NCBI RefSeq assembly: GCF_030167925.1
Contig: NZ_JASKUT010000001.1
Coordinates: 4,424,501 to 4,488,500 of the forward strand
Direction of reading: 5' to 3'
Origin: Paenibacillus silviterrae
Lineage (GTDB): Bacteria > Bacillota > Bacilli > Paenibacillales > NBRC-103111
Length of the DNA: 64,000 nt
Part shown: positions 1 through 10,119 of the stretch, piece by piece
Layout of the letters: every line of letters begins with the position of its first letter
How positions within the stretch are numbered: the first letter of the stretch is position 1
Program-made: the position numbers and the translations under genes
Notes under the pieces: generated by a model
The model's database searches: none
What the model saw: only the letters and a program-made list of their open reading frames with translations
Told to the model about the DNA's origin: nothing

Positions 1-228
1 TACGTACCATACGGATCCATTCCTTTCCTCCGTGGATTGTGTGTGAGTCGACGGTCGCTTTTCCTTCTCAGGGAGTTCGTGTATCATTACAAAGTAAACG
101 TATTTAGGATTCGATTTTGTTGCAAAAACATGCTGTTTTTCGGCAGGAAACAATTTCATTCTATTATAAATGCTATGCATTCGACACTGCAAGCATCGTC
201 AAAATATGACAGGAGGAGCAAAAGCATT

Positions 229-1272
229 ATGCTGGCTATAGATGTAAAGGATTTGCGCAAGGAGTTTAAGGTGCAGAAAAACCGCGAGGGCCTCGGGGGC
301 GCAATCCGCGATCTGTTTAACCGAGAGTATAACCAAGTTACGGCGGTAAAAGACATTAGCTTTCAAATTCCCCAAGGGGAAATATGCGGATATATCGGTG
401 AGAACGGGGCCGGAAAGTCCACGACGATCAAAATGCTGACAGGCATTCTCGTCCCTACCTCAGGACATATCAAGGTAAACGGTTATATCCCCTTTAAGGA
501 GCGGGAGAAATTCGTCCGAGAGATCGGCGTAGTCTTCGGTCAGCGAAGCCAGCTCTGGTGGGACATCGGCGTGATCGAGTCGTTCCAGCTGCTGCGCAAG
601 GTGTACCGTGTTTCGGAGAGCGACTATAAGAGCCGATTGGACGAGCTCGTCGAGCGTCTACAGCTTGGGGAACTGCTTAACCGCCCGGTGCGTAAGCTTA
701 GTCTCGGTCAGCGCATGCGCTGTGAGCTGGCGGCTTCTCTGCTTCACAATCCGCAGATTTTGTTCCTGGACGAGCCGACGATCGGACTGGACATTGTGGT
801 GAAAACGGAAATTCGCGAGTTTCTCAAATCGATGAACCAACGCTTCGGAACGACAATTCTGCTGACAACGCATGACCTTCAGGATATTGAAGCGCTCTGC
901 TCCAGAGTCATTATGCTCGACGACGGCCGTATTATCTATGACGGCGGATTGGAGGAGCTGAAGGCCAAGTGGGGCAAAGGAAAGGAAGTCGTGCTGCAAT
1001 TCCCTGAGCCCGTGCTGCTGGAGAGACTGCAGGAGCTGACCCGTGGGCTGGAAGTCGCTTGGAGCCTTGAGAATTCGTTAACCGGGAAAGTATGGATCCC
1101 ACAGCAGGTGAATGTATCCGAGGTGCTCAGCCGCATCGTCGGTGTAATGAACATTGAAGATATCAAGATCGTCGAGACCAACACCGATGATATCGTACGC
1201 GAAATTTATAAGTCCGGCACGGCGAATGTGGAACGGCCCAAGCGGGAGCAGGGAGTGGCTGTTCATGCATAA
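229..1272 (+). CDS. ABC-2 type exporter, ATP-binding subunit
   Basis: This is a 347-residue ABC ATPase that would power the two permeases directly downstream. The Walker A motif GENGAGKST lies near residue 57, the signature LSLGQ near 156 and Walker B ILFLDEPTIGLD near 180, followed by a TTHD switch histidine. A C-terminal extension of about 90 residues after the ATPase core is usual for ABC-2 (DrrA/NodI-like) ATPases. I start at the ATG at 229 because an AGGAGGAGC ribosome site lies at 211-219. The frame stays open upstream, but that extension does not resemble the family. The gene overlaps the next one by 8 bases, which points to translational coupling. The substrate is unknown; this ATPase plus two DUF990-like permeases is a common but mostly uncharacterised arrangement in Bacillota. 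Confidence 0.93.
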   Translation: MLAIDVKDLRKEFKVQKNREGLGGAIRDLFNREYNQVTAVKDISFQIPQGEICGYIGENGAGKSTTIKMLTGILVPTSGHIKVNGYIPFKEREKFVREIGVVFGQRSQLWWDIGVIESFQLLRKVYRVSESDYKSRLDELVERLQLGELLNRPVRKLSLGQRMRCELAASLLHNPQILFLDEPTIGLDIVVKTEIREFLKSMNQRFGTTILLTTHDLQDIEALCSRVIMLDDGRIIYDGGLEELKAKWGKGKEVVLQFPEPVLLERLQELTRGLEVAWSLENSLTGKVWIPQQVNVSEVLSRIVGVMNIEDIKIVETNTDDIVREIYKSGTANVERPKREQGVAVHA

Positions 1273-2059
1273 AGCGTACCTGGATATCATTCGGATGCGG
1301 TTTCTTATGATGCTTGCCTATCGTGTCAATTATTACAGCGGCATCATTATTTATGCGCTCAACATCGGCGCATACTATTTTCTATGGAAGGCCATTTACG
1401 GAGCCAAGGAATTGCTGGGCGGCATGACCCTTACGCAGATGACGACCTACGTGGCCGTCTCGTGGATGGCACGTGCGTTTTATTTCAATAACTTGGACAG
1501 AGAGATTGCGAATGAGATAAAGGACGGCAGCGTGGCGATCCAATTCATTCGTCCTTATAACTATATTATTGTAAAAATGATGCAAGGCCTCGGCGAGGGC
1601 TTGTTCCGGCTGCTGCTTTTTACCACGCCGGGGATGGTCATTGTGACTCTGCTTTTCCCGGTTCGCCTTCCGACGGATCCCGGTGTGTGGGCAATCTTTC
1701 TCGTTATGCTGTTTTTCAGCTTCCTGATCAATTCGCAGATCAACATTATCACCGGGCTGTTCGCCTTCTTCCTGGAAAACAACGAAGGTATGATGCGCAT
1801 GAAGCGTGTAGCGGTAGACTTGTTCTCGGGTCTCGTCGTACCGATGTCGTTCTTCCCGGGCTGGGCGGAGAGTGTGATGAAGCTGCTGCCGTTCCAAGCC
1901 ATCACCTATTTGCCGGGCTCCGTTTTTACCGGGAAGGTCGCAGGCGACGCAGCCTACCATGTGCTTGGCATTCAGCTGCTTTGGTTTGCGATTCTGATTA
2001 TTCCGCTATGGCTCTTGTGGCGCGGCGCGAGAACCCGTTTGTTCGTGCAGGGAGGGTAA
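1265..2059 (+). CDS. ABC-2 family permease, first subunit
   Basis: This is a 264-residue polytopic membrane protein of the ABC2_membrane_6 (DUF990) type, judged from its size, about six hydrophobic segments and its position between an ABC ATPase and a second permease. The ATG at 1265 starts inside the end of the ATPase gene behind a GGGAGCAGGGAG sequence. An upstream in-frame start would add 37 residues overlapping the ATPase, and I rejected it. The protein opens with a basic amphipathic stretch (KAYLDIIRMR) and then alternates hydrophobic segments with short loops. It probably forms half of the export channel. No substrate can be read from the sequence. Confidence 0.88.
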   Translation: MHKAYLDIIRMRFLMMLAYRVNYYSGIIIYALNIGAYYFLWKAIYGAKELLGGMTLTQMTTYVAVSWMARAFYFNNLDREIANEIKDGSVAIQFIRPYNYIIVKMMQGLGEGLFRLLLFTTPGMVIVTLLFPVRLPTDPGVWAIFLVMLFFSFLINSQINIITGLFAFFLENNEGMMRMKRVAVDLFSGLVVPMSFFPGWAESVMKLLPFQAITYLPGSVFTGKVAGDAAYHVLGIQLLWFAILIIPLWLLWRGARTRLFVQGG

Positions 2060-2063
2060 GGGT

Positions 2064-2849
2064 ATGTTCTATGCAGGATTGCTGGTAGACTATTTGAAAA
2101 ATTACATGAAAACGCGGCTTACGTACCGATCCGATTTCTGGATCGAAGTGATGTCCGACTTGCTTTTTAACGTGCTGAACCTGTTCTTCATCTTAATTGT
2201 ATTCCAGCATACCGCCAGGATCGATGAGTGGACGGAGCAGCAGGTATTGTTTATCTATGGTTATTTTATGGTGCCGTATGGCTTGTTCATTACTTTTTTT
2301 AATTTGTGGGGCTTCAGCGAAAAATATATCGTCAAAGGGGAATTGGATCGGATCCTGACCAGACCGGCATACAATTTGATTCAGCTGATATTGGAAAATA
2401 TGGATCCGTCGTCTCTCTTCAGCGCACTCGTCGGTTTCCTGATTATGGTGTATTCCGGATCGCAGCTCGGTCTTGACCTGATGTGGTACGATCCTTTCGT
2501 ATTCGTGGCGCTTGTGCTCGGCTCGATCATGATCTACGGAGGCGTCTATATTTTCTTTACGTCGCTTTCCTTCTTCTCGGACTCGCCTACGGGGATTTTG
2601 GCGCTGCTCTGGAACCTTCAGAACTACGGGCGGTATCCGATGACGATCTACAACCGTTTGCTCGGCTTTATGCTGACATGGGTTTTGCCGTTCGGTTTCG
2701 TCGGGTTCTACCCGGCGGCGTATTTCCTGGATCGGGCGAATTGGGGAATGTTCGCTCTGCTGACGCCCTTGGTGGGACTCGCATTCCTGACGTTCGGTTT
2801 AACGGTATGGAATTATGGTGTGAAAAGGTATCGTGGAGCAGGATCCTAG
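2064..2849 (+). CDS. ABC-2 family permease, second subunit
   Basis: This is a 261-residue membrane protein resembling the preceding permease in length and hydropathy. It has an N-terminal cytoplasmic segment (DYLKNYMKTRLTYRSDFWIE), then about six membrane spans. It starts four bases after the first permease stops, behind GGGAGGGTAAG, so all three exporter genes form one transcription unit. The pair most likely assembles as a heterodimer with two copies of the ATPase. Related triads are annotated as multidrug or unknown-substrate exporters, and nothing here narrows that down. Confidence 0.88.
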   Translation: MFYAGLLVDYLKNYMKTRLTYRSDFWIEVMSDLLFNVLNLFFILIVFQHTARIDEWTEQQVLFIYGYFMVPYGLFITFFNLWGFSEKYIVKGELDRILTRPAYNLIQLILENMDPSSLFSALVGFLIMVYSGSQLGLDLMWYDPFVFVALVLGSIMIYGGVYIFFTSLSFFSDSPTGILALLWNLQNYGRYPMTIYNRLLGFMLTWVLPFGFVGFYPAAYFLDRANWGMFALLTPLVGLAFLTFGLTVWNYGVKRYRGAGS

Positions 2850-3028
2850 GCGGCGTAAGGAGCAGGCACGGGCTGGGAGAGAATGGACAGTGTTTGTTGG
2901 AGTGTGGTATGATGTGGGTATTGAATGACGTATGATAAAAAGGATCATGTGATGCGGGAACATCACATAATCCTCTAGGCAACAAGCTGTGGACACCCGC
3001 GGCGCGCAAGCAAAACGAATGTTTACTG

Positions 3029-3080
3029 GCGAAAACCACCGAAGGGGGCCAATCCTATACGGTGGTTTTTCGCTTGTTTC
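3029..3080 (+). terminator. Inverted repeat, probable terminator
   Basis: A GC-rich stem (AAAACCACCG at 3032-3041 against CGGTGGTTTT at 3060-3069, extended by GCG/CGC with one bulged T) encloses an 18-base loop. It is followed on the plus strand by a T-rich run (TTTTTCGCTTGTTTCGCTTT). It could end the exporter operon and, being symmetric, could also end the small minus-strand frame proposed next to it. Confidence 0.5.
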
Positions 3081-3243
3081 GCTTTCTACGGATGAGCTTG
3101 TACAGCTTACGACCGCTGAACCAAAGGCTCAGGATTGTGGGAAGTACCTTCAGCATCAGATAAAGCGCACCAAGGGTGACCAGAGGAGCATCACCTCCTC
3201 GCAAGAGGGCTGCACCGCGGGTCACTCCACCTATTGTTACCAT
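3055..3243 (-). CDS. Possible small single-span membrane protein
   Basis: This is a candidate minus-strand gene of up to 62 residues in an otherwise empty 457-base spacer. Its second half has one hydrophobic segment (LVTLGALYLMLKVLPTILSL) followed by a strongly basic tail (RKLYKLIRRKRNKRKTT), the layout of a real single-span small protein rather than random translation. A perfect Shine-Dalgarno sequence, AGGAGGTGAT, reads on the minus strand at 3199-3190. It lies inside the frame, so the true start may be internal (CTG near 3183 or ATG near 3156). The candidate ends next to a strong hairpin. I do not recognise a family, and this may still be a chance frame. Confidence 0.33.
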   Translation of the reverse strand: MVTIGGVTRGAALLRGGDAPLVTLGALYLMLKVLPTILSLWFSGRKLYKLIRRKRNKRKTTV

Positions 3244-3306
3244 ATGGAAATAGTAGCACGAATGTTCGTTTGGGTCCAGGGAATCTTGAAAGGAGCTGCA
3301 GCAAGA

Positions 3307-3777
3307 ATGGCACAAGTGGAAGTGGGCAAGCAGGTACCGAACTTTACGCTCCCCGCATCGAATGGGGAAGAGGTATCGCTGGAGCAATATCGGGGTCAGA
3401 AGGTCGTGATCTACTTCTACCCTCAGGATAACACGCCGACCTGCACGCAGGAGTCGTGTGATTTTCGCGATTACCATGGGGACTACCGCAAGCTGAATAC
3501 GGCGGTTCTCGGCATCAGTCCGGACAAGCTGAGCTCGCACGATAAATTTATTGCAAAGTATGAGCTGCCGTTCCTTCTGCTATCCGATACGGAGCTTACG
3601 GTGTGCGAGCTGTTCGGGGTATGGAAGCTGAAGAAGCTTTACGGGAGAGAATACATGGGTGTGGAACGCTCCACCTTTCTCATGGATGAGCAAGGGGTGC
3701 TGGTGAAGGAATGGCGCAAGATTCGGATCAAAAACCATGTAGCCGATGTGTTGGAGGCTATCAAGGCGCTGCCGTAA
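3307..3777 (+). CDS. bcp: Thioredoxin-dependent thiol peroxidase (Bcp/PrxQ peroxiredoxin)
   Basis: This 156-residue peroxiredoxin reduces hydrogen peroxide and organic hydroperoxides using thioredoxin. The sequence shows the PrxQ pattern TPTCTQESCDFRD near residue 44, with peroxidatic and resolving cysteines five residues apart, as in atypical 2-Cys BCP enzymes. A conserved FFLLSD-like strand and the ERSTFLMDEQG motif follow. I start at the ATG at 3307, downstream of AAGGAG at 3289-3294; a longer in-frame opening of 106 residues has no family similarity. The length matches the family (about 155). The gene stands alone, with hairpins on both sides. Confidence 0.95.
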   Translation: MAQVEVGKQVPNFTLPASNGEEVSLEQYRGQKVVIYFYPQDNTPTCTQESCDFRDYHGDYRKLNTAVLGISPDKLSSHDKFIAKYELPFLLLSDTELTVCELFGVWKLKKLYGREYMGVERSTFLMDEQGVLVKEWRKIRIKNHVADVLEAIKALP

Positions 3778-3788
3778 GTGAAGATGCA

Positions 3789-3819
3789 GGGGACCCGGGA
3801 CGGGTCTCCTTTTCTTTTT
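3789..3819 (+). terminator. Rho-independent terminator after bcp
   Basis: GGACCCG-GGA-CGGGTCTCC forms a short GC-rich stem followed by TTTTCTTTTT, eleven bases after the bcp stop codon. Confidence 0.75.
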
Positions 3820-3900
3820 CCAAAGATCGGCATACATTCGCATCGTCTCCCATATATTCTAGTAAACCCAAATTGCTAGAGTATACGGAGGGATTGTTCC

Positions 3901-5415
3901 ATGACATCGAAGCTGAAGCTGTTTGTGAAAAATGGAATCCACAAGGCGATTTCCGCCATGCTGTCTGCAGTGCTGCTGCTGTTGATATGCCCGCCATGGC
4001 CTGCGCTGGCTGCAGTGTCATCGGAAGCAGAAGATCGGCAGCTCTTCGAGCAGCTTCAGCAGGGGAAGCGGGTCGATGCGGGACGAACCTATCAAACGGC
4101 CGAGAAGCCTACCGTTTATTTGACCTTTGATGACGGACCGAGCAAGCTGACGCCGGAGGTCCTGGATATTTTACATAGAGAGCAGGTTAAGGCCACTTTC
4201 TTCGTGCTGGGAGAGCAAGTGGAGGCAAGACCGGAGCTGGTGAAGCGGATGGTCAAAGAGGGGCATGCCGTCGGGAATCACAGCTACAACCATGTGTATT
4301 CGGAGCTGTATGCCGGCTTCGGCAACTTCTGGCTGCAGCTGCAAAAGGCGGAGGAGGCGATTGTGAAAGCAGCCGGAATAAGACCGCAGCTCGTAAGGGC
4401 ACCGGGGGGAACCTACGGGAATTTCGACGCCTTCTATTTCTATTATTTGGAGCAGGCAGGGTATGAGGTACATGACTGGAACATTGACAGCGAGGATGCT
4501 CGGCGGGCGGGGATGACGGCGGAGGACATCTATGGGACCGTAGCCAAGGGCCCTTTCCGTAAGGAAATGGTGGTGCTTATGCATGATAGCGGAGGTCATG
4601 GGGAAACCGTGAAGGCGCTTCCGAGAATCATCAAGCTGTTTAAGGAGAAAGGCTATGAGTTTGCTTCTCTCACCACGGAAGTGAGGCCGATTCAGTTCTC
4701 CTCCGGTAAACCGAAGTGGCCGCGGCAGGTGGCTGTGGAATCGTATCAACGGCAGCTCGCCATGGTTCAGGAGCAAACGGAGAAGAGGAAGGAATGGGCG
4801 AAAGGAAACGAGGAGACTCCAACAGGGGAAGCGATCCAGCCAAGTGAAGGGGAGAAGGCCAAAGTAGAAGAGAGAAAGCCGGCCGTGGCGCAGCTGAAGC
4901 TGCAGTTCGGCGACAAATCGCTGCTGCTGGAGCAGGACCGCTTCCAGCTGGGGGAACAAAGCGTTCAGGTGCCTTTGCGGCAATTAACGGAGATGCTTGG
5001 CGGCAAGGTAGAGTGGAGGGACGAGGCGCGCACAGCGGCTGTACGTTTCGGCTTGTATCAGGCGGAGTATGATCTTGGGCGAAGGGAGCTCCGCGTTACA
5101 AGACCAGCAGCAGGAATTTTGAGCTTTGGCTTGGGGCTGCATTTCGGCGGGGAAACCAAGAGACTGACGCTTCCCGAAATGGATGTGCGCGAAGGTACCT
5201 TGTACGTTCCGCTCCAGAAGACGCTTGAGCTGTTAGGCCATCAGGTGAAGTCCTTTGAGAAAGGGATCGCCGGCGAAGAGGCGCATGTTCGCATGGCCCT
5301 GCACAGCAGCTTCGGTGTGAATTGGAACCGGGGGGCGGAGGCGCCGGTGGTGCCGAAGGATAGCGGTTATGTCATGAACCGGGCGGCGGAGTCTGTCACG
5401 GCGGCAGGTTTCTAG
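3901..5415 (+). CDS. Secreted polysaccharide deacetylase with stalk-like C-terminal domain
   Basis: This is a 504-residue exported NodB-type (carbohydrate esterase 4) deacetylase, probably removing acetyl groups from peptidoglycan or another GlcNAc polymer. The signal peptide spans about residues 1-38, with a basic start, a hydrophobic LLLLICPPW core and an ALAA site. The catalytic motifs are TFDDGPS near 75, GNHSYNH (metal His pair) near 125, RAPGG near 164, DWNIDSED near 190 and MHDSGGH near 227. After a charged, low-complexity linker (about 300-340) comes a copper-amine-oxidase-N-like/stalk domain (VPLRQLTEMLGG...VRFG) often used by Paenibacillaceae for wall attachment. The start at 3901 has GGAGGG at 3886. 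The gene appears monocistronic. Confidence 0.92.
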   Translation: MTSKLKLFVKNGIHKAISAMLSAVLLLLICPPWPALAAVSSEAEDRQLFEQLQQGKRVDAGRTYQTAEKPTVYLTFDDGPSKLTPEVLDILHREQVKATFFVLGEQVEARPELVKRMVKEGHAVGNHSYNHVYSELYAGFGNFWLQLQKAEEAIVKAAGIRPQLVRAPGGTYGNFDAFYFYYLEQAGYEVHDWNIDSEDARRAGMTAEDIYGTVAKGPFRKEMVVLMHDSGGHGETVKALPRIIKLFKEKGYEFASLTTEVRPIQFSSGKPKWPRQVAVESYQRQLAMVQEQTEKRKEWAKGNEETPTGEAIQPSEGEKAKVEERKPAVAQLKLQFGDKSLLLEQDRFQLGEQSVQVPLRQLTEMLGGKVEWRDEARTAAVRFGLYQAEYDLGRRELRVTRPAAGILSFGLGLHFGGETKRLTLPEMDVREGTLYVPLQKTLELLGHQVKSFEKGIAGEEAHVRMALHSSFGVNWNRGAEAPVVPKDSGYVMNRAAESVTAAGF

Positions 5416-5519
5416 CTCTAGTAAGTCTAAGCGGCGGGGATTTTGTCCATACTGAAAAATAATAGAATGCAAGACTAGCAGGTCTTGTCGTTCGTAACTC
5501 GTTTAGGAGGATTTTCGGT

Positions 5520-6512
5520 ATGCAAAAGCCATCATCCCTGCCGTCATCATCACCATCGGTAGCGCCGCAGCAGGTGCTCGATAGAATCCGATATCAAGTA
5601 GAGAAGGTTATCGTAGGAAAAAGAGAGGTTCTTGATCAGCTGCTCATCGCTTTGCTGTGCGGCGGACATGTGTTATTGGAGGATGTGCCGGGCGTAGGCA
5701 AAACGATGATTGTGCGCGCTCTTGCCCGGACGATCGATTGTGATTTCAAACGGGTGCAGTGCACGCCCGACCTGCTTCCGTCGGATGTGACCGGTGTCTC
5801 TGTCTATAATCAACGATCCGCAGAATTTGAATTTCGGCCGGGTCCGTTGATGGCCCATATGGTGCTGGCGGACGAGCTGAACCGCACCTCCCCCCGTACG
5901 CAATCGGCGCTGCTGGAGGCGATGGAGGAGAAGCGGGTCACGGTCGACGGAACGACCTACCCGCTGCCGGAGCCCTTTTTCCTTATGGCTACGCAGAATC
6001 CTGCCGATTTTGAAGGGACGTATTCGCTGCCCGAGGCGCAGCTCGACCGCTTCCTGCTGAAGCTCCGCCTAGGCTATCCTACGGCTTCGGAAGAGGCGGA
6101 CATGCTCGGACGGATGTCGGAGCGGGAGCCGTTAAGCGCCGTAAGAGCGGTCGTGCTGCGGGAGGAGTTTCTGGCGCTGCAAAGGGAAGCCCAGCAAGCC
6201 CATGTCGACGAGGCCATTAAGCTGTATATCGTCGCTTTAACCTCTGCCACCCGCCAGCATGCCGAAGTGGCCTTAGGCGCAAGTCCCCGGGCATCCATCG
6301 CGCTTATGCGGGCGGCCCAGGCGAAGGCCTTCCTTCTGGGGCGCACCTACGTCATTCCTGATGATGTAAAAAGCTTGGCCGTTGCCGTACTCGCTCATCG
6401 TCTGGTCCTGGCGCCGTCAGCCATCCTGGCAGGTCGTACGGCTGAAGAAGTGATGGCCTCGGTAGCCGCGAGCACCGTCGTTCCCATTCGGCGTATAGCG
6501 GCCGGACGTTAG
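5520..6512 (+). CDS. MoxR-family AAA+ ATPase
   Basis: This 330-residue MoxR AAA+ protein is thought to act as a chaperone-like ATPase for a partner complex encoded alongside it. Walker A VPGVGKT is near residue 57, Walker B VLADELNR near 117, sensor ATQNP near 158 and the arginine-finger region PEAQLDRF near 170. The start is fixed by AGGAGG at 5505-5510. It heads a three-gene unit with a DUF58 protein and a membrane transglutaminase, a conserved trio in Bacillota (yeaC-yeaD-yebA in B. subtilis). The molecular target of the trio is not settled. Confidence 0.94.
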   Translation: MQKPSSLPSSSPSVAPQQVLDRIRYQVEKVIVGKREVLDQLLIALLCGGHVLLEDVPGVGKTMIVRALARTIDCDFKRVQCTPDLLPSDVTGVSVYNQRSAEFEFRPGPLMAHMVLADELNRTSPRTQSALLEAMEEKRVTVDGTTYPLPEPFFLMATQNPADFEGTYSLPEAQLDRFLLKLRLGYPTASEEADMLGRMSEREPLSAVRAVVLREEFLALQREAQQAHVDEAIKLYIVALTSATRQHAEVALGASPRASIALMRAAQAKAFLLGRTYVIPDDVKSLAVAVLAHRLVLAPSAILAGRTAEEVMASVAASTVVPIRRIAAGR

Positions 6513-6524
6513 GGGGACGGGCCG

Positions 6525-7733
6525 ATGGGTAACTTTCTTCGTATAGGCAGCCTGCTGATCGTGACGGCGGGCGCTCTGTGGCTCGCCATGGATCGTGGCG
6601 GACAAACGGCTTGGTTTGTCGTATATTCCCTTGGCTTCCTATGGGCTTACTTGGGGCTTGTCGTCTGGCAATGGCTCGGTCAGGTGCAGGTGGAGGCTCT
6701 TTCCGGTACAGGCTCCTGTGTGCGCGGCGAACGGCTGGAGGCCGGCTATGCGGTGCGGTTTGCCCGGCGTCCTGTCTTGGGCACGTGGATCGGGCTGGAG
6801 ATCATTTGGCTGCACGCCGTGACGGAGGCGTGCCTCGTCATGCGCGACGCGGTGCCGGCCGGCCGCCGCCGCGAGGTGGTGTTCCGCGGACGGATGACGG
6901 CTCCGTCGCGCGGCGTGTATGCGCCGGACGCGGTAGTCGTCCGCGCGGGCGATGCCTTCGGCCTGCTGCGCCTCGAGCGCAGGCTGGAGGAGGGGGCGGC
7001 GGCACTGTACGTGCTGCCCCGCCCTTGGGCTGCCGCCGCTGCGGCGGCGGGCGAGATCGGCGGCCGCGGCGACGCGCGGCCGGTGGAGGTGCCGCAGGTG
7101 AGCGGCACCCGGCCTTATGCGCCAGGCGATCCGCTACGCCGGATCCATTGGCGCAGCAGTGCGCGCACGGGCGAGCTGCGCGCGAAGGAGCTGGAGCAGC
7201 CTGCCGCCGGGCGGCTGCTCCTGGTGCTGGACGCGGCCGGAGGCGCCTCAAGCATGGGCTCCGCGGAGGCGGAGCTGAAGCTGGAGGCGGCGGTCGAGGC
7301 CGCGGCGGGATTGGCCAAGCAAGCGCTTGAGCTTGGCCGAGGGGTTCGCCTTGCCGTCGCGGACGGGCAAGGCCGGGTGTGGGAGGCGCAGCGCCGGGAG
7401 CGCCTCCCGGAGCTGCTGCAGCTGCTGGCCGCGGTGCCGGGCAGCGATGACCGTCCCGTGGGCGGGCTGCTGCTGCGCGAGGCACAGCAGGCTGCCGGAG
7501 GGACGGTCACGCTGGTGACGGCACGCGCGGATGCGCAGCTGCCGGAGCTGCTGCGCCGGCTGCCCCGGGGCGCCGCGCAGGTGGTGTACGTGCACGGCCC
7601 GGGCGCGGTATCCGGGGCCGTGCACGCCTGGAGGCGGCAGCTGGAAGCTTGCGGCTGCCGCGTTACGCTGCTGACGGCTCCCGAGCCGTCGCCGCCGAAA
7701 GGAGCGGGTGTCCATGCTATCGCCGGAGCATAG
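6525..7733 (+). CDS. DUF58 domain protein
   Basis: This 402-residue protein has two N-terminal hydrophobic segments (about 5-50) and a DUF58 domain carrying the hallmark [19 protein letters not shown] near residue 198. DUF58 proteins are vWA-like partners of MoxR ATPases. It begins 12 bases after the moxR stop behind AGGGGG and runs past the start of the transglutaminase gene. From about 6830 to 7600 the DNA is markedly richer in G and C than its neighbours, with Ala/Arg/Gly-rich codons, which creates many long spurious frames on both strands. The frame itself is unbroken. Confidence 0.88.
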   Translation: MGNFLRIGSLLIVTAGALWLAMDRGGQTAWFVVYSLGFLWAYLGLVVWQWLGQVQVEALSGTGSCVRGERLEAGYAVRFARRPVLGTWIGLEIIWLHAVTEACLVMRDAVPAGRRREVVFRGRMTAPSRGVYAPDAVVVRAGDAFGLLRLERRLEEGAAALYVLPRPWAAAAAAAGEIGGRGDARPVEVPQVSGTRPYAPGDPLRRIHWRSSARTGELRAKELEQPAAGRLLLVLDAAGGASSMGSAEAELKLEAAVEAAAGLAKQALELGRGVRLAVADGQGRVWEAQRRERLPELLQLLAAVPGSDDRPVGGLLLREAQQAAGGTVTLVTARADAQLPELLRRLPRGAAQVVYVHGPGAVSGAVHAWRRQLEACGCRVTLLTAPEPSPPKGAGVHAIAGA

Positions 7734-10104
7734 CTCGCCCCGCCGCTATCGGGCCACCTGGGCCGGCAATGCGACGCTGAGCTTCCTGCTTTTCTCGCTG
7801 CTGCTCGAATGGCTGTATCCGCTGCGTCAGCTGTCGCGGGTGACCGAGGTATATATGATCGGTCCCTTTATTGTCGCCTTCGCGCTGCTCCTGCTGGTCG
7901 ATTCGATGCGTCCGCCGGGCTGGGTCGGCTGGCCGGTCAAGGTACTGCTCCTTGTCAGCGTCACCGCTTACCTGCACGGAGGGGCGCAGGCGCTGCAGCC
8001 CGTCTGGTGGGAGATGTGGGCGGCGGATCTGGCACAGGACGGCATTGAAGCCGTGCAGGGCCGCTGGGGCGCTTGGGAGGCGTCCACGAGGACGATGCTG
8101 TTTTTGGCCGGTTGGGCCTTCTTTATATCCATTGTTCAAACCTTTGTGCTGGAGCGGCATTATTTGTTCTGGTTCGTATTGCTCACGCTGGGGTATCTCG
8201 GCTTCCTGCAGTGGATGTTTGAGCTGGATCTGTGGTATGCGGTGATCCGGACGGTGGGAATCGGGCTGCTGCTGCAGGGCTGGATTCAATCGGGGATCTG
8301 GCGGCGATGGTCCGATGAACCGACCTATCAGCGGGAGAATTCGGAAGGTCGCAAGGTCACCGGGGTGCGTGCTCCCCTTTTGCTTGCCCTGGTTTGTGTC
8401 ATCCTGGGGAGCTTGGGCGGCATGCTGCATCCGGCCGAGATGCGCCCTATGGATATGTCGAAGTCATATCGGGCTTGGGAGCAGTGGGTTACGGGAAAAT
8501 ACGGCAGCCCGGAGGGAGGAGCTTCTCAAGCCAGGACGGGGTACGGTACGGATGATACGCTCTTGGGACAGCCGCTTACCTTGGATGATAAGCAGGCGTT
8601 TACCGCGGTAACACCTAGGCTGACCTACTGGCGAGGCGAATCCAAGAGCTACTATACCGGGCACGGCTGGACGGAGCCGGAAGGCGCCCGCGTTCAAAAT
8701 CTCAATGGAGCCGCCATGGCCAATCCCGAGGACCCGATCCATCGCAGTAAAGAGCTGCTTACACAGGAGATCCGTTTCCATGATCCTCGGTTGGGCCGGC
8801 AGTTATTTACCGGCGGAGAAATAATAAGTGTGGATGCGATGAGTACAGCGGAGGGACGTCTCATTGCGGAGGACTGGGTTTGGCTTGGAGGGGAGTCCGG
8901 GAAGTATACGGTTCCGTCTATGGTAGACCCGATGATGTCTTATCGGGTTACGGTGTTGACGCCACCGGATGCCGCGGGGGTCCTTCCTTCTTCCGAACCG
9001 CTGTCCCCCGAAATGAAGTCGAAGTATCTGCAGCTTCCGGACGGCTTGCCGGAACGCGTTAGGAGCTTGGCCGGGACCATTACGTCGTCCGGCGGGACGC
9101 AGCTGGAGAAGACGCAGGCTGTCGTGCGGTACTTGCAGGAAAATTACAAGTACGCTCTGGACGCTTCCCGGATTCCAAAGAGAGACGAAGATCTGGTCGA
9201 CCGGTTTCTCTTTGAGCAGAAGGCCGGCTATTGCGATCATTTTTCCTCCGCTATGGTCGTGCTCTTGCGTGCATCGGGTGTGCCGGCCCGCTGGGTCAAG
9301 GGGTTCGCTCCAGGGGATGTCAGCAACATCGAGCAGAGGGACGGCAATCCGCAATACACGGTTGAAGTGCGTAATAAGGATGCTCATTCTTGGGTGGAGG
9401 TGTATTTTCCGTCCTACGGATGGGTTCCGTTCGAGCCGACGCCCGGTTTCTCCGGGGGAGCGTTAACCGGTGACGGAACGCAGGCTTTGACAGCCGTGGC
9501 GGCAGCCACCACCAAAGTAAGCTCTACGGCTTCGGCAAACGCTAGTGCCACAGTTGCAGCTAACGGCTCAGAGGGAACTATGGTCCAACGACTAGCCCCG
9601 CTTGTCAGGCAGGCAGCCGTGCTTGCTGCAGAAGCTGCCGACAGAGCAATGTTCTACATCGCTTCGCTTGGCAAACGCGATCTTGTCTACGTTATGGCAG
9701 GGACGGTGCTGCTGCCGGTGATGGGAATGCTTCTGCTTTTGGCCTTTTCTTGGCGGCATTGGCGGAAGACTGTTGCTGCCGGAGCGGTTCAACTGCAGGG
9801 TGACATGGGGCCTCAGCTCTTTTTCGTCAGCTTACGGCACCGGGCGCTTCTCCTTTACGGCGAACGTCTTTGGAAGCGGATTGAACGTACCTATGGGCGC
9901 AGTTCGAATACGCAAACCTTGCGGGAATACGCTGCAATGCATGCCGGGCAGGAGGAGTCCTCTCGACAAGCTTGGCTGCATTTTATTCGGCAGCTGGAGG
10001 TCTTGCGATACGAGCGGGAGGGAATTCGATGCTCTCAGGTGAATCGGCGCAGCTTATACGAGGCATGGCGGCAGCTGAAACGGTACAAAGCATCTAAAAA
10101 TTGA
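7714..10104 (+). CDS. Membrane-bound transglutaminase-like protein (TgpA/YebA type)
   Basis: This is a 796-residue protein with about six N-terminal membrane spans (to about residue 230), a large extracytoplasmic transglutaminase-core domain, one further span near 660 ([14 protein letters not shown]) and a cytoplasmic DUF4129-like tail. The catalytic residues are visible: Cys in GYCDHFSS near 506 and His in AHSWVEVYF near 557. The third position is Glu in FEPTPGF rather than the usual Asp of DPTP, a substitution I believe is also found in Bacillus YebA-type proteins. I chose the ATG at 7714 because GGAG at 7701-7704 is nine bases away; the GTG at 7708 is too close. Probable role: cross-linking or proteolysis of an envelope protein, powered through MoxR/DUF58. 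Confidence 0.9.
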   Translation: MLSPEHSSPRRYRATWAGNATLSFLLFSLLLEWLYPLRQLSRVTEVYMIGPFIVAFALLLLVDSMRPPGWVGWPVKVLLLVSVTAYLHGGAQALQPVWWEMWAADLAQDGIEAVQGRWGAWEASTRTMLFLAGWAFFISIVQTFVLERHYLFWFVLLTLGYLGFLQWMFELDLWYAVIRTVGIGLLLQGWIQSGIWRRWSDEPTYQRENSEGRKVTGVRAPLLLALVCVILGSLGGMLHPAEMRPMDMSKSYRAWEQWVTGKYGSPEGGASQARTGYGTDDTLLGQPLTLDDKQAFTAVTPRLTYWRGESKSYYTGHGWTEPEGARVQNLNGAAMANPEDPIHRSKELLTQEIRFHDPRLGRQLFTGGEIISVDAMSTAEGRLIAEDWVWLGGESGKYTVPSMVDPMMSYRVTVLTPPDAAGVLPSSEPLSPEMKSKYLQLPDGLPERVRSLAGTITSSGGTQLEKTQAVVRYLQENYKYALDASRIPKRDEDLVDRFLFEQKAGYCDHFSSAMVVLLRASGVPARWVKGFAPGDVSNIEQRDGNPQYTVEVRNKDAHSWVEVYFPSYGWVPFEPTPGFSGGALTGDGTQALTAVAAATTKVSSTASANASATVAANGSEGTMVQRLAPLVRQAAVLAAEAADRAMFYIASLGKRDLVYVMAGTVLLPVMGMLLLLAFSWRHWRKTVAAGAVQLQGDMGPQLFFVSLRHRALLLYGERLWKRIERTYGRSSNTQTLREYAAMHAGQEESSRQAWLHFIRQLEVLRYEREGIRCSQVNRRSLYEAWRQLKRYKASKN

Positions 10105-10119
10105 TCCTGCCGGATTGGG

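Noticed and set aside
6578..7715. Several long Arg/Pro/Ala-rich frames on both strands of the DUF58 gene
   Set aside because: The DNA here is very GC-rich and so stop-poor. Only the DUF58 frame has family motifs.
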